A stretch of 42,841 bases of DNA from Clostridia bacterium. GTDB taxonomy: Bacteria > Bacillota > Clostridia > Oscillospirales > CAG-272. The stretch is from NCBI GenBank assembly GCA_017398595.1, contig JAFQFR010000021.1, positions 1 through 42,841 on the forward strand. Reading direction: 5' to 3'. Every line of letters begins with the position of its first letter. The first letter of the stretch is position 1. The translations under genes and the position numbers were made by a program. Positions 29,703 to 36,124 of this stretch are shown piece by piece. The notes beneath the pieces are model-generated. The model was not told where the DNA came from. It ran no database searches and saw only the letters and a list, made by a program, of their open reading frames with translations.

Positions 29703-30275
29703 ATGGTGTTCATGATGGAACAGGAAGATAAATTGCCGAAAAGAAAGCCGACAAGGCTTCCGGCTTTTGATTACAGCTCTGCGGGTGCATATTTCGTAAC
29801 GATCTGCACAAGCGACAGAAAACAGATATTATCCGAAATTGCACCAACCGATGTTACGGCTATCCCGAAAGCAACAAATTCAGCGGTAGGGGAGGGGCTT
29901 GCTCCTCCCGAATACACTGTAAAATTAAAACCTTGCGGGAAAGTCGCCCAAGAACAATTACGGTTGCTTGAAACCCGCTTCGCAAGCGTAACGATCGAGG
30001 ATTACATCATTATGCCCGATCATATACACGCGATCATACTCTTACACGAGCAAGCGGGAGGAGCAAGCCCCTCCCCTACCTTGGATGGTGTTCTTTGTGC
30101 GTTCAAGTCTTTGACTTCTCGAATCTGCAAACGTGAATTTGGCATAGAGAAAATATTTCAGCGTTCTTATGCCGATCATATCGTCCGTAACCGCGAGGAC
30201 TACGAAACACGCAGAAAATACATCTATGAAAACCCGCTGCGGTGGTATTATAAGCATTTGCATACAGAAGAATAG
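29703..30275 (+). CDS. REP-associated tyrosine transposase (RAYT, Y1 family)
   Basis: 190 residues. The HUH endonuclease motif is YIIMPDHIHAIILL (about 100-112), and the catalytic Tyr lies in the ETRRKYIYENPLRWYY segment near 178-186, as in COG1943-type RAYT proteins, which nick REP hairpins as single strands. An opening like RKPTRLPAFDYSSAGAYFVT is typical. Two stretches, SAVGEGLAPPEY (near 60-71) and QAGGASPSPTL (near 117-127), are encoded by inverted copies of a REP-like unit that also exists free at 25241-25267. They look like in-frame insertions between core strands. The start is uncertain (29703, or ATG at 29715; no good ribosome site). No flanking IS ends are seen, consistent with a domesticated single-copy RAYT. 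Confidence 0.88.
   Translation: MVFMMEQEDKLPKRKPTRLPAFDYSSAGAYFVTICTSDRKQILSEIAPTDVTAIPKATNSAVGEGLAPPEYTVKLKPCGKVAQEQLRLLETRFASVTIEDYIIMPDHIHAIILLHEQAGGASPSPTLDGVLCAFKSLTSRICKREFGIEKIFQRSYADHIVRNREDYETRRKYIYENPLRWYYKHLHTEE
29885..29911 (+). repeat. REP-like unit inside the RAYT gene, forward copy
   Basis: 27 bases identical to 25241-25267, read in frame as VGEGLAPPE. It folds as a hairpin with GGGAGGGGC and GCTCCTCCC arms. Confidence 0.8.
30055..30080 (-). repeat. REP-like unit inside the RAYT gene, inverted copy
   Basis: 26 bases that are the reverse complement of the 27-base unit at 29885-29911, 143 bases away, read in frame as GGASPSPT. The pair is arranged head to head, as in REPIN doublets. 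Confidence 0.8.
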
Positions 30276-30341
30276 CGGCTGCGCTTGCCGTGTGCTGTCT
30301 TACAAATACGAAATTTGCGATAAGAATATCCCTGTTTTTAT

Positions 30342-30376
30342 CTCTCCCCTGCTTTAAGCAAACTCCATTTGAAGTA
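30342..30376 (-). repeat. Stray copy of the 3' end of the TRIC channel gene
   Basis: About 32 bases match 30993-31027 with three differences. Those bases encode FKWSLPKAGES at the end of the TRIC gene. On the minus strand this copy would read FKWSLLKAGE. No TRIC-like coding continues. The rest of 30276-30387 holds nothing else recognisable. Confidence 0.6.
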
Positions 30377-30387
30377 AATACATATGC

Positions 30388-30423
30388 AAAAGAGCGACAA
30401 CGGATTTCCGTTGTCGCTCTTTT
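30388..30423. terminator. Bidirectional terminator after the XRE gene
   Basis: AAAAGAGCGACAACGG pairs perfectly with CCGTTGTCGCTCTTTT around ATTT (16 bp), with T-runs on both sides. Confidence 0.85.
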
Positions 30424-30642
30424 TTATTCTTTCGGATACGGTGTTTTTCGATCGGTCAAGCCTAAGAGATAGTCGGTGCTCGTGTTGTGGAACTTCGCCA
30501 GTGCGATCAACACATCGGTGGGAATGTCGCGCAGTCCCAGCTCATAGCGGGAATATGCCACCTGACTGCAATGCAGATACGCCGCCAAGTCCTTTTGCAA
30601 AAGGTCTCTGTCCTCGCGTAGTTCCCGAATCCGCTTGTACAT
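30424..30642 (-). CDS. XRE-family repressor, small single-domain
   Basis: 72 residues, nearly all one helix-turn-helix: IRELREDRDLLQKDLAAYLH, CSQVAYSRYELGLRDIPTDVLIALAKFH (recognition helix begins CSQVAYSRYE), ending STDYLLGLTDRKTPYPKE. This is the small Cro/CI-like repressor type common in Clostridia. The intergenic region to the divergent gene at 30779 has two copies of AACCAA-w-TTGGTT, each in a promoter spacer, so autorepression and repression of the Cys-rich gene are likely. GAGG precedes the ATG. Confidence 0.88.
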   Translation of the reverse strand: MYKRIRELREDRDLLQKDLAAYLHCSQVAYSRYELGLRDIPTDVLIALAKFHNTSTDYLLGLTDRKTPYPKE

Positions 30643-30683
30643 ACCGTCACTTCCCTCACCCGTAGTATCCCCATTTTATAGTA

Positions 30684-30727
30684 AACCAATTTGGTATATT
30701 GACAAATAAACCAAATTGGTTTATACT
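30684..30727. promoter_or_regulatory. Divergent promoters with twin operators
   Basis: Plus strand: TTGACA (30699-30704), 17 bases, TATACT (30722-30727); the spacer holds operator O2, AACCAA-A-TTGGTT (30709-30721). O1, ACCAA-T-TTGGT (30685-30695), lies in the corresponding spacer of a minus-strand promoter (TTTGTC, 17 bases, TACTAT) for the XRE gene. A dimer on each site would block both promoters. Confidence 0.75.
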
Positions 30728-30778
30728 ATTAGAAAACAAGAACACAGTATGTACAAGATCAGGAAAGGATGTGACAAA

Positions 30779-30952
30779 ATGCAAATTGCAAAGATCTGCG
30801 CTTCCTGCAAACGCGGACAAGATTCCTATTCGCTGGACAGCGAAGATCTCTTTTGCCCATATATCCACTGCCATAAAGGGTGTACCTGCACCATGTATAT
30901 CCCGATGGAGAAAACAGATCCTGTCAAGGAAAAGGACGAAACAACTCGTTAA
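30779..30952 (+). CDS. Cys-rich mini-protein, possible zinc-binding
   Basis: 57 residues. Six Cys plus two His are spaced as IC-x2-C (7, 10), FCPYIHCHKGCTC (26, 31, 35, 37), a pattern suited to two metal sites. The charged tail TDPVKEKDETTR is disordered. ATG 30779 follows AAAGGA; earlier in-frame ATGs (30749, 30716) lie in or near the promoter. It is controlled, by inference, by the divergent XRE repressor. Similar small Cys-rich proteins occur in Clostridia without known function. Confidence 0.7.
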   Translation: MQIAKICASCKRGQDSYSLDSEDLFCPYIHCHKGCTCTMYIPMEKTDPVKEKDETTR

Positions 30953-30957
30953 AAAAC

Positions 30958-30985
30958 AGCGACGGCAAAACCGTCGCTCTTTTTC
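30958..30985. terminator. Terminator between the Cys-rich gene and the TRIC gene
   Basis: AGCGACGG pairs with CCGTCGCT around CAAAA, followed by CTTTTTCTGTTT. The genes converge here. Confidence 0.8.
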
Positions 30986-30988
30986 TGT

Positions 30989-31621
30989 TTAGCTCTCCCC
31001 TGCTTTGGGCAGACTCCATTTGAAATGTGCGGCAAGGAAGCGGATCACAATGACCACCACCGCGCCCGCGAACATCGCCATCGCCGCGCCCGAGGGCTTC
31101 CACAGCAGTGCGCAGACGAGCGCACCCGCAAGCGAGGCACAGGCATAGATATGCTTGACGAAGATATACGGCGTGTTGCCCGCCATCATGTCGCGCATGA
31201 GACCGCCGCCGACGCCCGTGATCACGCCGACAAAGACGAGCAAAAAGAGATTGAACTCCTCCGAAACGCTGTACGCGGTGCTGATGCCCATGACCGTAAA
31301 AATGCCGAGTCCGAGTGAGTCCATCACAAACAGCATCAGATCATGCAGCAGATGGTTATGCATAAACAGCCTGCGGATCGCGGGAATAAAAATAATGATC
31401 GAAACGCAGACCGCCACAGCGGCATACACCGGCTTTGTGAACATCGTAGGCGGCGTGATGCCAAGGATAATGTCCCGCAGCGCACCGCCGCCGACCGCGG
31501 TGGTAAGGCCGAGGATCGCCACGCCGAAAATATCCATATTCTTTTTGAGTGCGGTCATCGCGCCCGAGATCGCAAACGCGATCGTGCCGATGATCTCCAG
31601 GATAAAAACGAAAGTCTGCAT
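30989..31621 (-). CDS. TRIC-family (YicG/UPF0126) cation channel protein
   Basis: 210 residues with about seven membrane helices. It has two repeated half-units, each containing a glycine motif: TTAVGGGALRDIILG (about 40-54) and VITGVGGGLMRDMMAGNTP (about 130-148), the UPF0126 hallmark. Bacterial TRIC homologues are trimeric monovalent cation channels in the cytoplasmic membrane. GGAGG is four bases before the ATG. It is a single gene. Confidence 0.92.
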   Translation of the reverse strand: MQTFVFILEIIGTIAFAISGAMTALKKNMDIFGVAILGLTTAVGGGALRDIILGITPPTMFTKPVYAAVAVCVSIIIFIPAIRRLFMHNHLLHDLMLFVMDSLGLGIFTVMGISTAYSVSEEFNLFLLVFVGVITGVGGGLMRDMMAGNTPYIFVKHIYACASLAGALVCALLWKPSGAAMAMFAGAVVVIVIRFLAAHFKWSLPKAGES

Positions 31622-31646
31622 ATTTCCTCCGAAATTGCAAAATATT

Positions 31647-31675
31647 TTACCATTGTCTTTATAATATGGTATAAT
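31647..31675 (+). promoter_or_regulatory. Promoter of the rubredoxin genes
   Basis: TTACCA (31647-31652), 17 bases, TATAAT (31670-31675), 32 bases before the ATG at 31708. Confidence 0.55.
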
Positions 31676-31707
31676 GAGAAAAAAAGCAATAGAAGGGAGA
31701 AATAATT

Positions 31708-32364
31708 ATGCCTTTTAGAATCGATACGACCCCCGCTGCAAAAAATATTGACACCAAAGCATTGTTCAAGCTTTCCTACGGTCTGTTTGTCCTGACCGCG
31801 CGCGACGGCGCAAAGGATAACGGCTGCATCATCAACACCGCCGTGCAGGTCACTTCCTCGCCCTGCCGCATCTCCATCACGGTCAACAAGCAAAATTACA
31901 CCCACGATATGATCCAGAAGACCGACGCGTTCAACCTGTCGGTGCTGACCGAGGAAGCACCCATGAAGGTGTTTGAGCACTTCGGGTTCCAAAGCGGCAA
32001 AAACGTCAACAAATTCGCCGAATGTGAAAGCGAAAACCGCATGGGCAACGGCATTCTCTATATCCCGAAATACACCAATGCCGTGATTTCCTGCGCAGTG
32101 GTGGCATCGGTGGACTGCGGCACGCATACCATGTTTATTGCCGACGTGACCGAGACAAAAATCCTCTCGAATGTCCCCTCAGTGACCTATCAATACTATT
32201 TTGATCACATCAAGCCGAAGCCGCAGCCGAAAGCCGAAGAAAAAGAGAAAAAAGGCTACGTCTGCAAGATCTGCGGCTATGTCTACGAGGGCGAAAAACT
32301 GCCCGAGGATTTTGTCTGCCCCATCTGCAAACACGGTGCGGAAGACTTTGAACCGATACAATAA
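31708..32364 (+). CDS. Flavin reductase-rubredoxin fusion (high-molecular-weight rubredoxin)
   Basis: 218 residues. Residues 1-160 are an FMN-binding flavin-reductase domain (ALFKLSYGLFVLTARDG, GCIINTAVQVTSSPCRISI, FNLSVLTEEAPMKVFEHFGF). After a Lys/Pro/Glu linker, residues 178-218 are a rubredoxin with YVCKICGYVYEG and FVCPICKHGAEDF supplying four Cys for Fe. Such Hrb proteins pass electrons from NAD(P)H to flavodiiron NO/O2 reductases in Clostridia. No flavodiiron gene is in this window. A free rubredoxin follows 22 bases downstream. Confidence 0.93.
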   Translation: MPFRIDTTPAAKNIDTKALFKLSYGLFVLTARDGAKDNGCIINTAVQVTSSPCRISITVNKQNYTHDMIQKTDAFNLSVLTEEAPMKVFEHFGFQSGKNVNKFAECESENRMGNGILYIPKYTNAVISCAVVASVDCGTHTMFIADVTETKILSNVPSVTYQYYFDHIKPKPQPKAEEKEKKGYVCKICGYVYEGEKLPEDFVCPICKHGAEDFEPIQ

Positions 32365-32386
32365 TTTTTAAAAAGGAGATAAAACT

Positions 32387-32545
32387 ATGAAAAAGTATGT
32401 ATGTGACGCTTGCGGCTGGGAGTACGACGAAGAAGCCGGCTACCCCGAGGGCGGCATTGCCCCCGGCACCAAGTGGGAAGATGTCCCCGAAGATTTTGAA
32501 TGCCCGCTCTGCGGCGTCGGCAAGGATATGTTCTCCGAAGCGTAA
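32387..32545 (+). CDS. Rubredoxin
   Basis: 52 residues, the standard size. Fe ligands are in YVCDACGWEYDEEAG and FECPLCGVGKDMF, with PGTKWEDVPEDF between. AAGGAG precedes the ATG by eight bases. It shares a transcript with the Hrb gene and probably carries electrons in oxygen or NO detoxification. Confidence 0.97.
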   Translation: MKKYVCDACGWEYDEEAGYPEGGIAPGTKWEDVPEDFECPLCGVGKDMFSEA

Positions 32546-32553
32546 ACGCAAAT

Positions 32554-32589
32554 CAACACAGGCTCTGCCCCACGGCAGAGCCTGTGTTG
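32554..32589. terminator. Bidirectional terminator
   Basis: CAACACAGGCTCTGCC pairs perfectly with GGCAGAGCCTGTGTTG around CCAC (16 bp). It lies between the rubredoxin and the convergent XRE gene. Confidence 0.85.
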
Positions 32590-32802
32590 TTATAGGCCAC
32601 TTTCTGCAAACAAATCGTCCACCGAGCATTCGAGCACGCGGGCAAGCTCAGGCAGAAAAATAATATCGGGATGGCATTCTTCTCGTTCCCATTTGGAAAC
32701 CGCTTGTGCCGAAACGCCGAGCAGCGCACCGAACTGTTCCTGCGTCAACCCGTGCGCCCGACGGTATGCTCTGATTTTTTCAAAAATGATAACTTTTCGC
32801 AT
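32590..32802 (-). CDS. XRE-family transcriptional regulator
   Basis: 70 residues. Helix-turn-helix KIRAYRRAHGLTQEQFGALLGVSAQAVSKWERE (recognition part SAQAVSKWERE), then FLPELARVLECSVDDLF, the common small-XRE ending. The ATG at 32802 comes five bases after the stop of the ArsR-like gene, so it is probably translated by coupling; a TTG at 32820 overlapping that gene is possible. Last gene of the five-gene minus operon starting at 34150. Confidence 0.88.
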   Translation of the reverse strand: MRKVIIFEKIRAYRRAHGLTQEQFGALLGVSAQAVSKWEREECHPDIIFLPELARVLECSVDDLFAESGL

Positions 32803-32807
32803 ATCCG

Positions 32808-33338
32808 TTACACAAGCCAATAGCTCTCTTTGTCGCGCGCCATAATCCCGCAGGCGATCATTTCGCGCCGAACGGTACAGTGATCCTCGTGAAAGCGGTG
32901 GATGATCTCGTTGACCTCTTTTTCGTCATACACGCGACCGCGCTCAAAGCTTTTGGCAATCTCCCAAAGGACGATTTCGCGCTTTTTTCGCTGCGTCGGC
33001 AGTTGTATCAGCCTGCCGCATTTAAAAAAGTGCGAAAGGACTTCTTTTTTGTATTTTTCATCGGCGTCGGCGAGCGGTTCATCCTTTTTGATCAGCTCGT
33101 ACAGCGGCTTGTCGAAGATCTCGCGGTTGAGCGAATAGATCATATAAAACTGCGAACGGGAGCAATTGACAACACCCGCCGACTCCATCCTTTTGAGATG
33201 ATAACATATCGTCGCAGGCGTGAGCGAGAGATCGCACGCGATCTTTTCCACATAAGAATCTTCTCTGAGAAGGATGTTGAGGATCTCGAGTCTCGTCTCA
33301 TCCGCGAGGAGCTTTAAAAGCGCAAGTTTTTCTTTCAT
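32808..33338 (-). CDS. ArsR-like winged-helix regulator with DUF2087
   Basis: 176 residues. An N-terminal ArsR-type winged helix (about 1-70: LLADETRLEILNILL, then LTPATICYHLKRMESAGVVN) is joined to a C-terminal DUF2087 domain (about 115-176: TQRKKREIVLWEIAKSF, GRVYDEKEVNEIIHRFHED, CTVRREMIACGIMAR). DUF2087 is itself wing-like and often fused to such regulators. No ArsR metal-site CxC motif is seen in the recognition helix, so the signal is unlikely to be arsenic-type. Its ATG directly follows the stop of the YkgJ-like gene. Confidence 0.9.
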   Translation of the reverse strand: MKEKLALLKLLADETRLEILNILLREDSYVEKIACDLSLTPATICYHLKRMESAGVVNCSRSQFYMIYSLNREIFDKPLYELIKKDEPLADADEKYKKEVLSHFFKCGRLIQLPTQRKKREIVLWEIAKSFERGRVYDEKEVNEIIHRFHEDHCTVRREMIACGIMARDKESYWLV

Positions 33339-33668
33339 TCAGGCATTCTCCGTTTCTTGCTTCTTCTTGATCATAATGTACTGCGAAATCAATTGTTGTG
33401 TTTCGGCAGAAGATAGATATTTTTCGGGAACACATCCCTCGCATTTCAAATCCTCACCGGTACCAAACAAACGGCAAACAAACGGTCGGTTTTCGTAAAC
33501 GGAGCATAATCCGTCTACCAAATGACTGCAATGTCCATCGCAGCTATAGCCGCCCATGTTTTGTTCTTCCGCAGGTGTGAATTGGATCTGATCGGAACAG
33601 CATTTATGACATCCGGGTGTACATTTTGACCGTGGTATTTGCTCGTACAGCCGGGTTAATTCACGCAT
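33339..33668 (-). CDS. YkgJ-family cysteine cluster protein
   Basis: 109 residues. The Cys pattern KCTPGCHKCCSDQIQF, then YSCDGHCSHLVDGLCSVYENRPFVCRLFG (Cys-rich core ending NRPFVCRLFG), matches the YkgJ/UPF0153 family, which is thought to bind an Fe-S or zinc cluster; the function is unsettled. The ATG at 33668 has AAAGGA eight bases upstream and overlaps the previous gene's end by 13 bases; the frame open further upstream overlaps that gene and is not used. Confidence 0.85.
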   Translation of the reverse strand: MRELTRLYEQIPRSKCTPGCHKCCSDQIQFTPAEEQNMGGYSCDGHCSHLVDGLCSVYENRPFVCRLFGTGEDLKCEGCVPEKYLSSAETQQLISQYIMIKKKQETENA

Positions 33669-34150
33669 GTGCCGATTCCTTTCGCATGCCACGCATCTTC
33701 GAGGCATTTCTTGCCGAAATAATAGCCGTCCAGACGACATTCCAATTCGATTTTTTCCCAATCCGTGGCATATGGAAGTTTTTGAGATGCTTCCGCAATC
33801 AAGGAATCTGCAAATTCCATCATGCCGTAATACAAGCCATAATCGGGTTTTTCTTCATTGGGAGCACTATCGTACAGTGCTATATAGTCCTCTCTCTTTT
33901 TGAGCATTTCCTCGAGTATCAAAAGCAGATAGTGATGATTTCGAAATCTCTCTCCGTATCGGCGGCAATTACGCAGCATGCAATACAGTCTGGACACCGC
34001 TGCATAACGGTATTTCGCGCATTTATACTCTGCGATCTGCTCCTTTTTTACGGCTGGGTTCTTATCAAGATTTCCCGTGAACGCTTCTATTCTATTGATC
34101 TCCTGTTGCAGTGCAGCATACGCGATATTATAAAAAATCGAATCTTTCAT
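33656..34150 (-). CDS. Unknown helical protein heading the YkgJ operon
   Basis: 164 residues, starting MKDSIFYNIAYAALQQEINR. It appears almost entirely alpha-helical and soluble, with many Tyr/Arg/Lys residues and a C-terminal WEKIELECRLDGYYFGKKC segment. No domain recognised. GGAGGAG stands five bases before the ATG and a perfect consensus promoter lies 70 bases upstream. Overlap with the YkgJ-like gene suggests the two proteins act together. Confidence 0.75.
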   Translation of the reverse strand: MKDSIFYNIAYAALQQEINRIEAFTGNLDKNPAVKKEQIAEYKCAKYRYAAVSRLYCMLRNCRRYGERFRNHHYLLLILEEMLKKREDYIALYDSAPNEEKPDYGLYYGMMEFADSLIAEASQKLPYATDWEKIELECRLDGYYFGKKCLEDAWHAKGIGTCVN

Positions 34151-34217
34151 TGCGTCTCCTCCTCAACCATATACAGAAAGATATTGTTTGTAATGTTCCC
34201 GTGGTAGCTACACTGAT

Positions 34218-34246
34218 ATTATATCTATCTAATCATTTCATGTCAA
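34218..34246 (-). promoter_or_regulatory. Perfect consensus promoter of the five-gene operon
   Basis: On the minus strand TTGACA (34241-34246), 17 bases, TATAAT (34218-34223), serving 34150 to 32590. Confidence 0.88.
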
Positions 34247-34271
34247 TATTGATTCGATAAATTTCTAATCA

Positions 34272-34288
34272 TTCTACCAATGGTAGAA
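34272..34288. promoter_or_regulatory. Palindrome between divergent promoters
   Basis: TTCTACCA-A-TGGTAGAA, a perfect 8-bp inverted repeat about 25 bases upstream of the minus promoter's -35 box and 60 bases before the plus promoter. A candidate operator for one of the operon's regulators. Confidence 0.5.
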
Positions 34289-34347
34289 AATAAAGTGCTC
34301 AAGGACTATTCGTACGCATACCGTACATTTTCCCGTACAGATTACAG

Positions 34348-34376
34348 TTGATTTCTTCGCCGAAAAATGCTACAAT
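34348..34376 (+). promoter_or_regulatory. Promoter of the ABC exporter pair
   Basis: TTGATT (34348-34353), 17 bases, TACAAT (34371-34376). Predicted start near 34383, which excludes the in-frame ATG at 34379 as the translation start. Confidence 0.7.
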
Positions 34377-34408
34377 AGATGCGACTTTATAATATTGGAG
34401 TATTGACC

Positions 34409-36124
34409 TTGAAACGAATTTTACAATACCTTGCAAAGTACAAGGGGATGGCGATCCTTGCGCCGCTGTTCAAGATGCTGGAAGCAACCTTTGAACTGCT
34501 GGTGCCGCTGGTCGTCAAAGACCTTGTAGACGTGGGCATCAAAAACGGAGACAAGCCCTACATCCTCAAAATGTGCCTGATCCTCGTGCTGTTCTGCGGC
34601 ATCGGCTTTCTCAGCGCGGCGATCGCGCAGTATTTCTCGGCGAAAGCCGCTGTCGGCGTGTCGAAGGACCTGCGCCGCGACATGTATGCCAAGATCCAGC
34701 ACTTTACGCACAGCGATCTCGACACCATCGGCGTTTCCAACATCCTCACCCGCATGAGCGGCGACGTAAACCAGGTGCAGACGGGCATCAATGTCACGCT
34801 GCGACTGCTCATGCGCTCGCCCGTCGTGGTATTCGGCGCGGTGATCCTCGCTTTCACCATCGACGTTGGCTGCGCGATCATCTTCGCAGTCGTGGTACCG
34901 CTGCTGCTCGCGGTGGTATTCGCGATATTGCTTGCCACCATCCCGCTTTTCAAAAAAGTGCAGAAAAATCTCGAGCGCGTACTGCGCTCCACCCGCCAGA
35001 GCCTGACGGGTACGCGTGTCATCCGCGCATTCTGCGCTGAGAATGAACAGGTCGAGGACTTTGACCGCGAGAACGACGCGCTGTTTACACTGCAAAAGTT
35101 CACTTCCAAGATCTCGGTACTGATGAACCCGCTGACCTATCTGTTCATCAACTTTGCGATCATCGTGCTGATCTACACGGGCGCGATCCGCATGGAGAGC
35201 GGCATCATCACGCAGGGCGCACTGCTCGCGCTCTACGACTACATGTCGCAGATCCTCGTTGAGCTGATCAAGTTTGCAAACTTCATCATCACTATGACCA
35301 AGGCGATCGCAAGCGCGAGCCGCATTGACGAGTTCTTTGCCGAGGGCAAACTGCCCGAGGTCGTCAAGGCAGAGCGCGATGCGAAAGCGCCCTTTATCGC
35401 CTTTGACCACGTTTCCTTTGCTTACCCGAGCGGCGGCACGGTGCTCCGCGACATCAGCTTTACGGCAGAGCGCGGCGAGACCGTCGGCATCATCGGCGGT
35501 ACGGGCAGCGGTAAAACCTCGCTGGTATCGCTGATCCCGCGATTCTACGACGCGACCGAGGGCACCGTCAAGGTAGACGGACTGGACGTGCGCGCCTACG
35601 AGGGCGAGTCGCTCAAGCTGCGCGTCGGCGTTGTCCCGCAGAAAGCCGTGCTGTTTGCAGGCACCATCCGCGACAACATGCGCTGGGGCAAAGAGGACGC
35701 GACCGACGAGGAGATGCTCGCCGCCATCGAGACCGCGCAGGGCGGCGACATTGTTTCCGCCAAGGGCTCGTTGGATGCTGCCGTGACCGAGGGCGGTAAA
35801 AACTTCTCGGGCGGACAGCGGCAGAGACTGACCATTGCCCGCGCACTGGTGCGCAACCCCGAAATTCTGATCCTCGACGACAGCGCAAGCGCGCTGGACT
35901 ATGCGACCGACGCACGCCTGCGCATGGCGATCCGCGATATGCAAAACGCGCCGACGACCTTTATCGTTTCGCAGCGCACCGCATCGGTCATGCACGCCGA
36001 CAAGATCATCGTGCTCGACGACGGCGAAGCCGTCGGCATCGGCACGCACGACGAGCTGCTCGAAAGCTGCCCGATCTACAAAGAAATCTACGATTCCCAG
36101 TTCAAGGGAGGTGAGCGCAAATGA
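34409..36124 (+). CDS. Heterodimeric ABC exporter subunit with degenerate ATP site residues
   Basis: 571 residues: six membrane helices (1-305) and a nucleotide-binding domain. Walker A GGTGSGKTS, signature FSGGQRQRLTIARAL; but Walker B is ILILDDSASALD (Asp where the catalytic Glu stands) and the H-loop reads FIVSQRTASV (Gln instead of His). This combination marks the non-catalytic half of heterodimeric exporters such as TM287/288 or BmrCD (known family behaviour). Start TTG 34409 is chosen because GGAG is nine bases upstream and the promoter rules out the ATG at 34379. It overlaps the next gene as ATGA. Likely exports a drug, lipid or peptide. Confidence 0.92.
   Translation: MKRILQYLAKYKGMAILAPLFKMLEATFELLVPLVVKDLVDVGIKNGDKPYILKMCLILVLFCGIGFLSAAIAQYFSAKAAVGVSKDLRRDMYAKIQHFTHSDLDTIGVSNILTRMSGDVNQVQTGINVTLRLLMRSPVVVFGAVILAFTIDVGCAIIFAVVVPLLLAVVFAILLATIPLFKKVQKNLERVLRSTRQSLTGTRVIRAFCAENEQVEDFDRENDALFTLQKFTSKISVLMNPLTYLFINFAIIVLIYTGAIRMESGIITQGALLALYDYMSQILVELIKFANFIITMTKAIASASRIDEFFAEGKLPEVVKAERDAKAPFIAFDHVSFAYPSGGTVLRDISFTAERGETVGIIGGTGSGKTSLVSLIPRFYDATEGTVKVDGLDVRAYEGESLKLRVGVVPQKAVLFAGTIRDNMRWGKEDATDEEMLAAIETAQGGDIVSAKGSLDAAVTEGGKNFSGGQRQRLTIARALVRNPEILILDDSASALDYATDARLRMAIRDMQNAPTTFIVSQRTASVMHADKIIVLDDGEAVGIGTHDELLESCPIYKEIYDSQFKGGERK

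Noticed and set aside
29703..30275. Autonomous IS200/IS605 element
   Set aside because: The protein is longer than a TnpA of IS200 type, there is no TnpB, and no terminal hairpins flank the gene. The RAYT assignment explains the repeats better.
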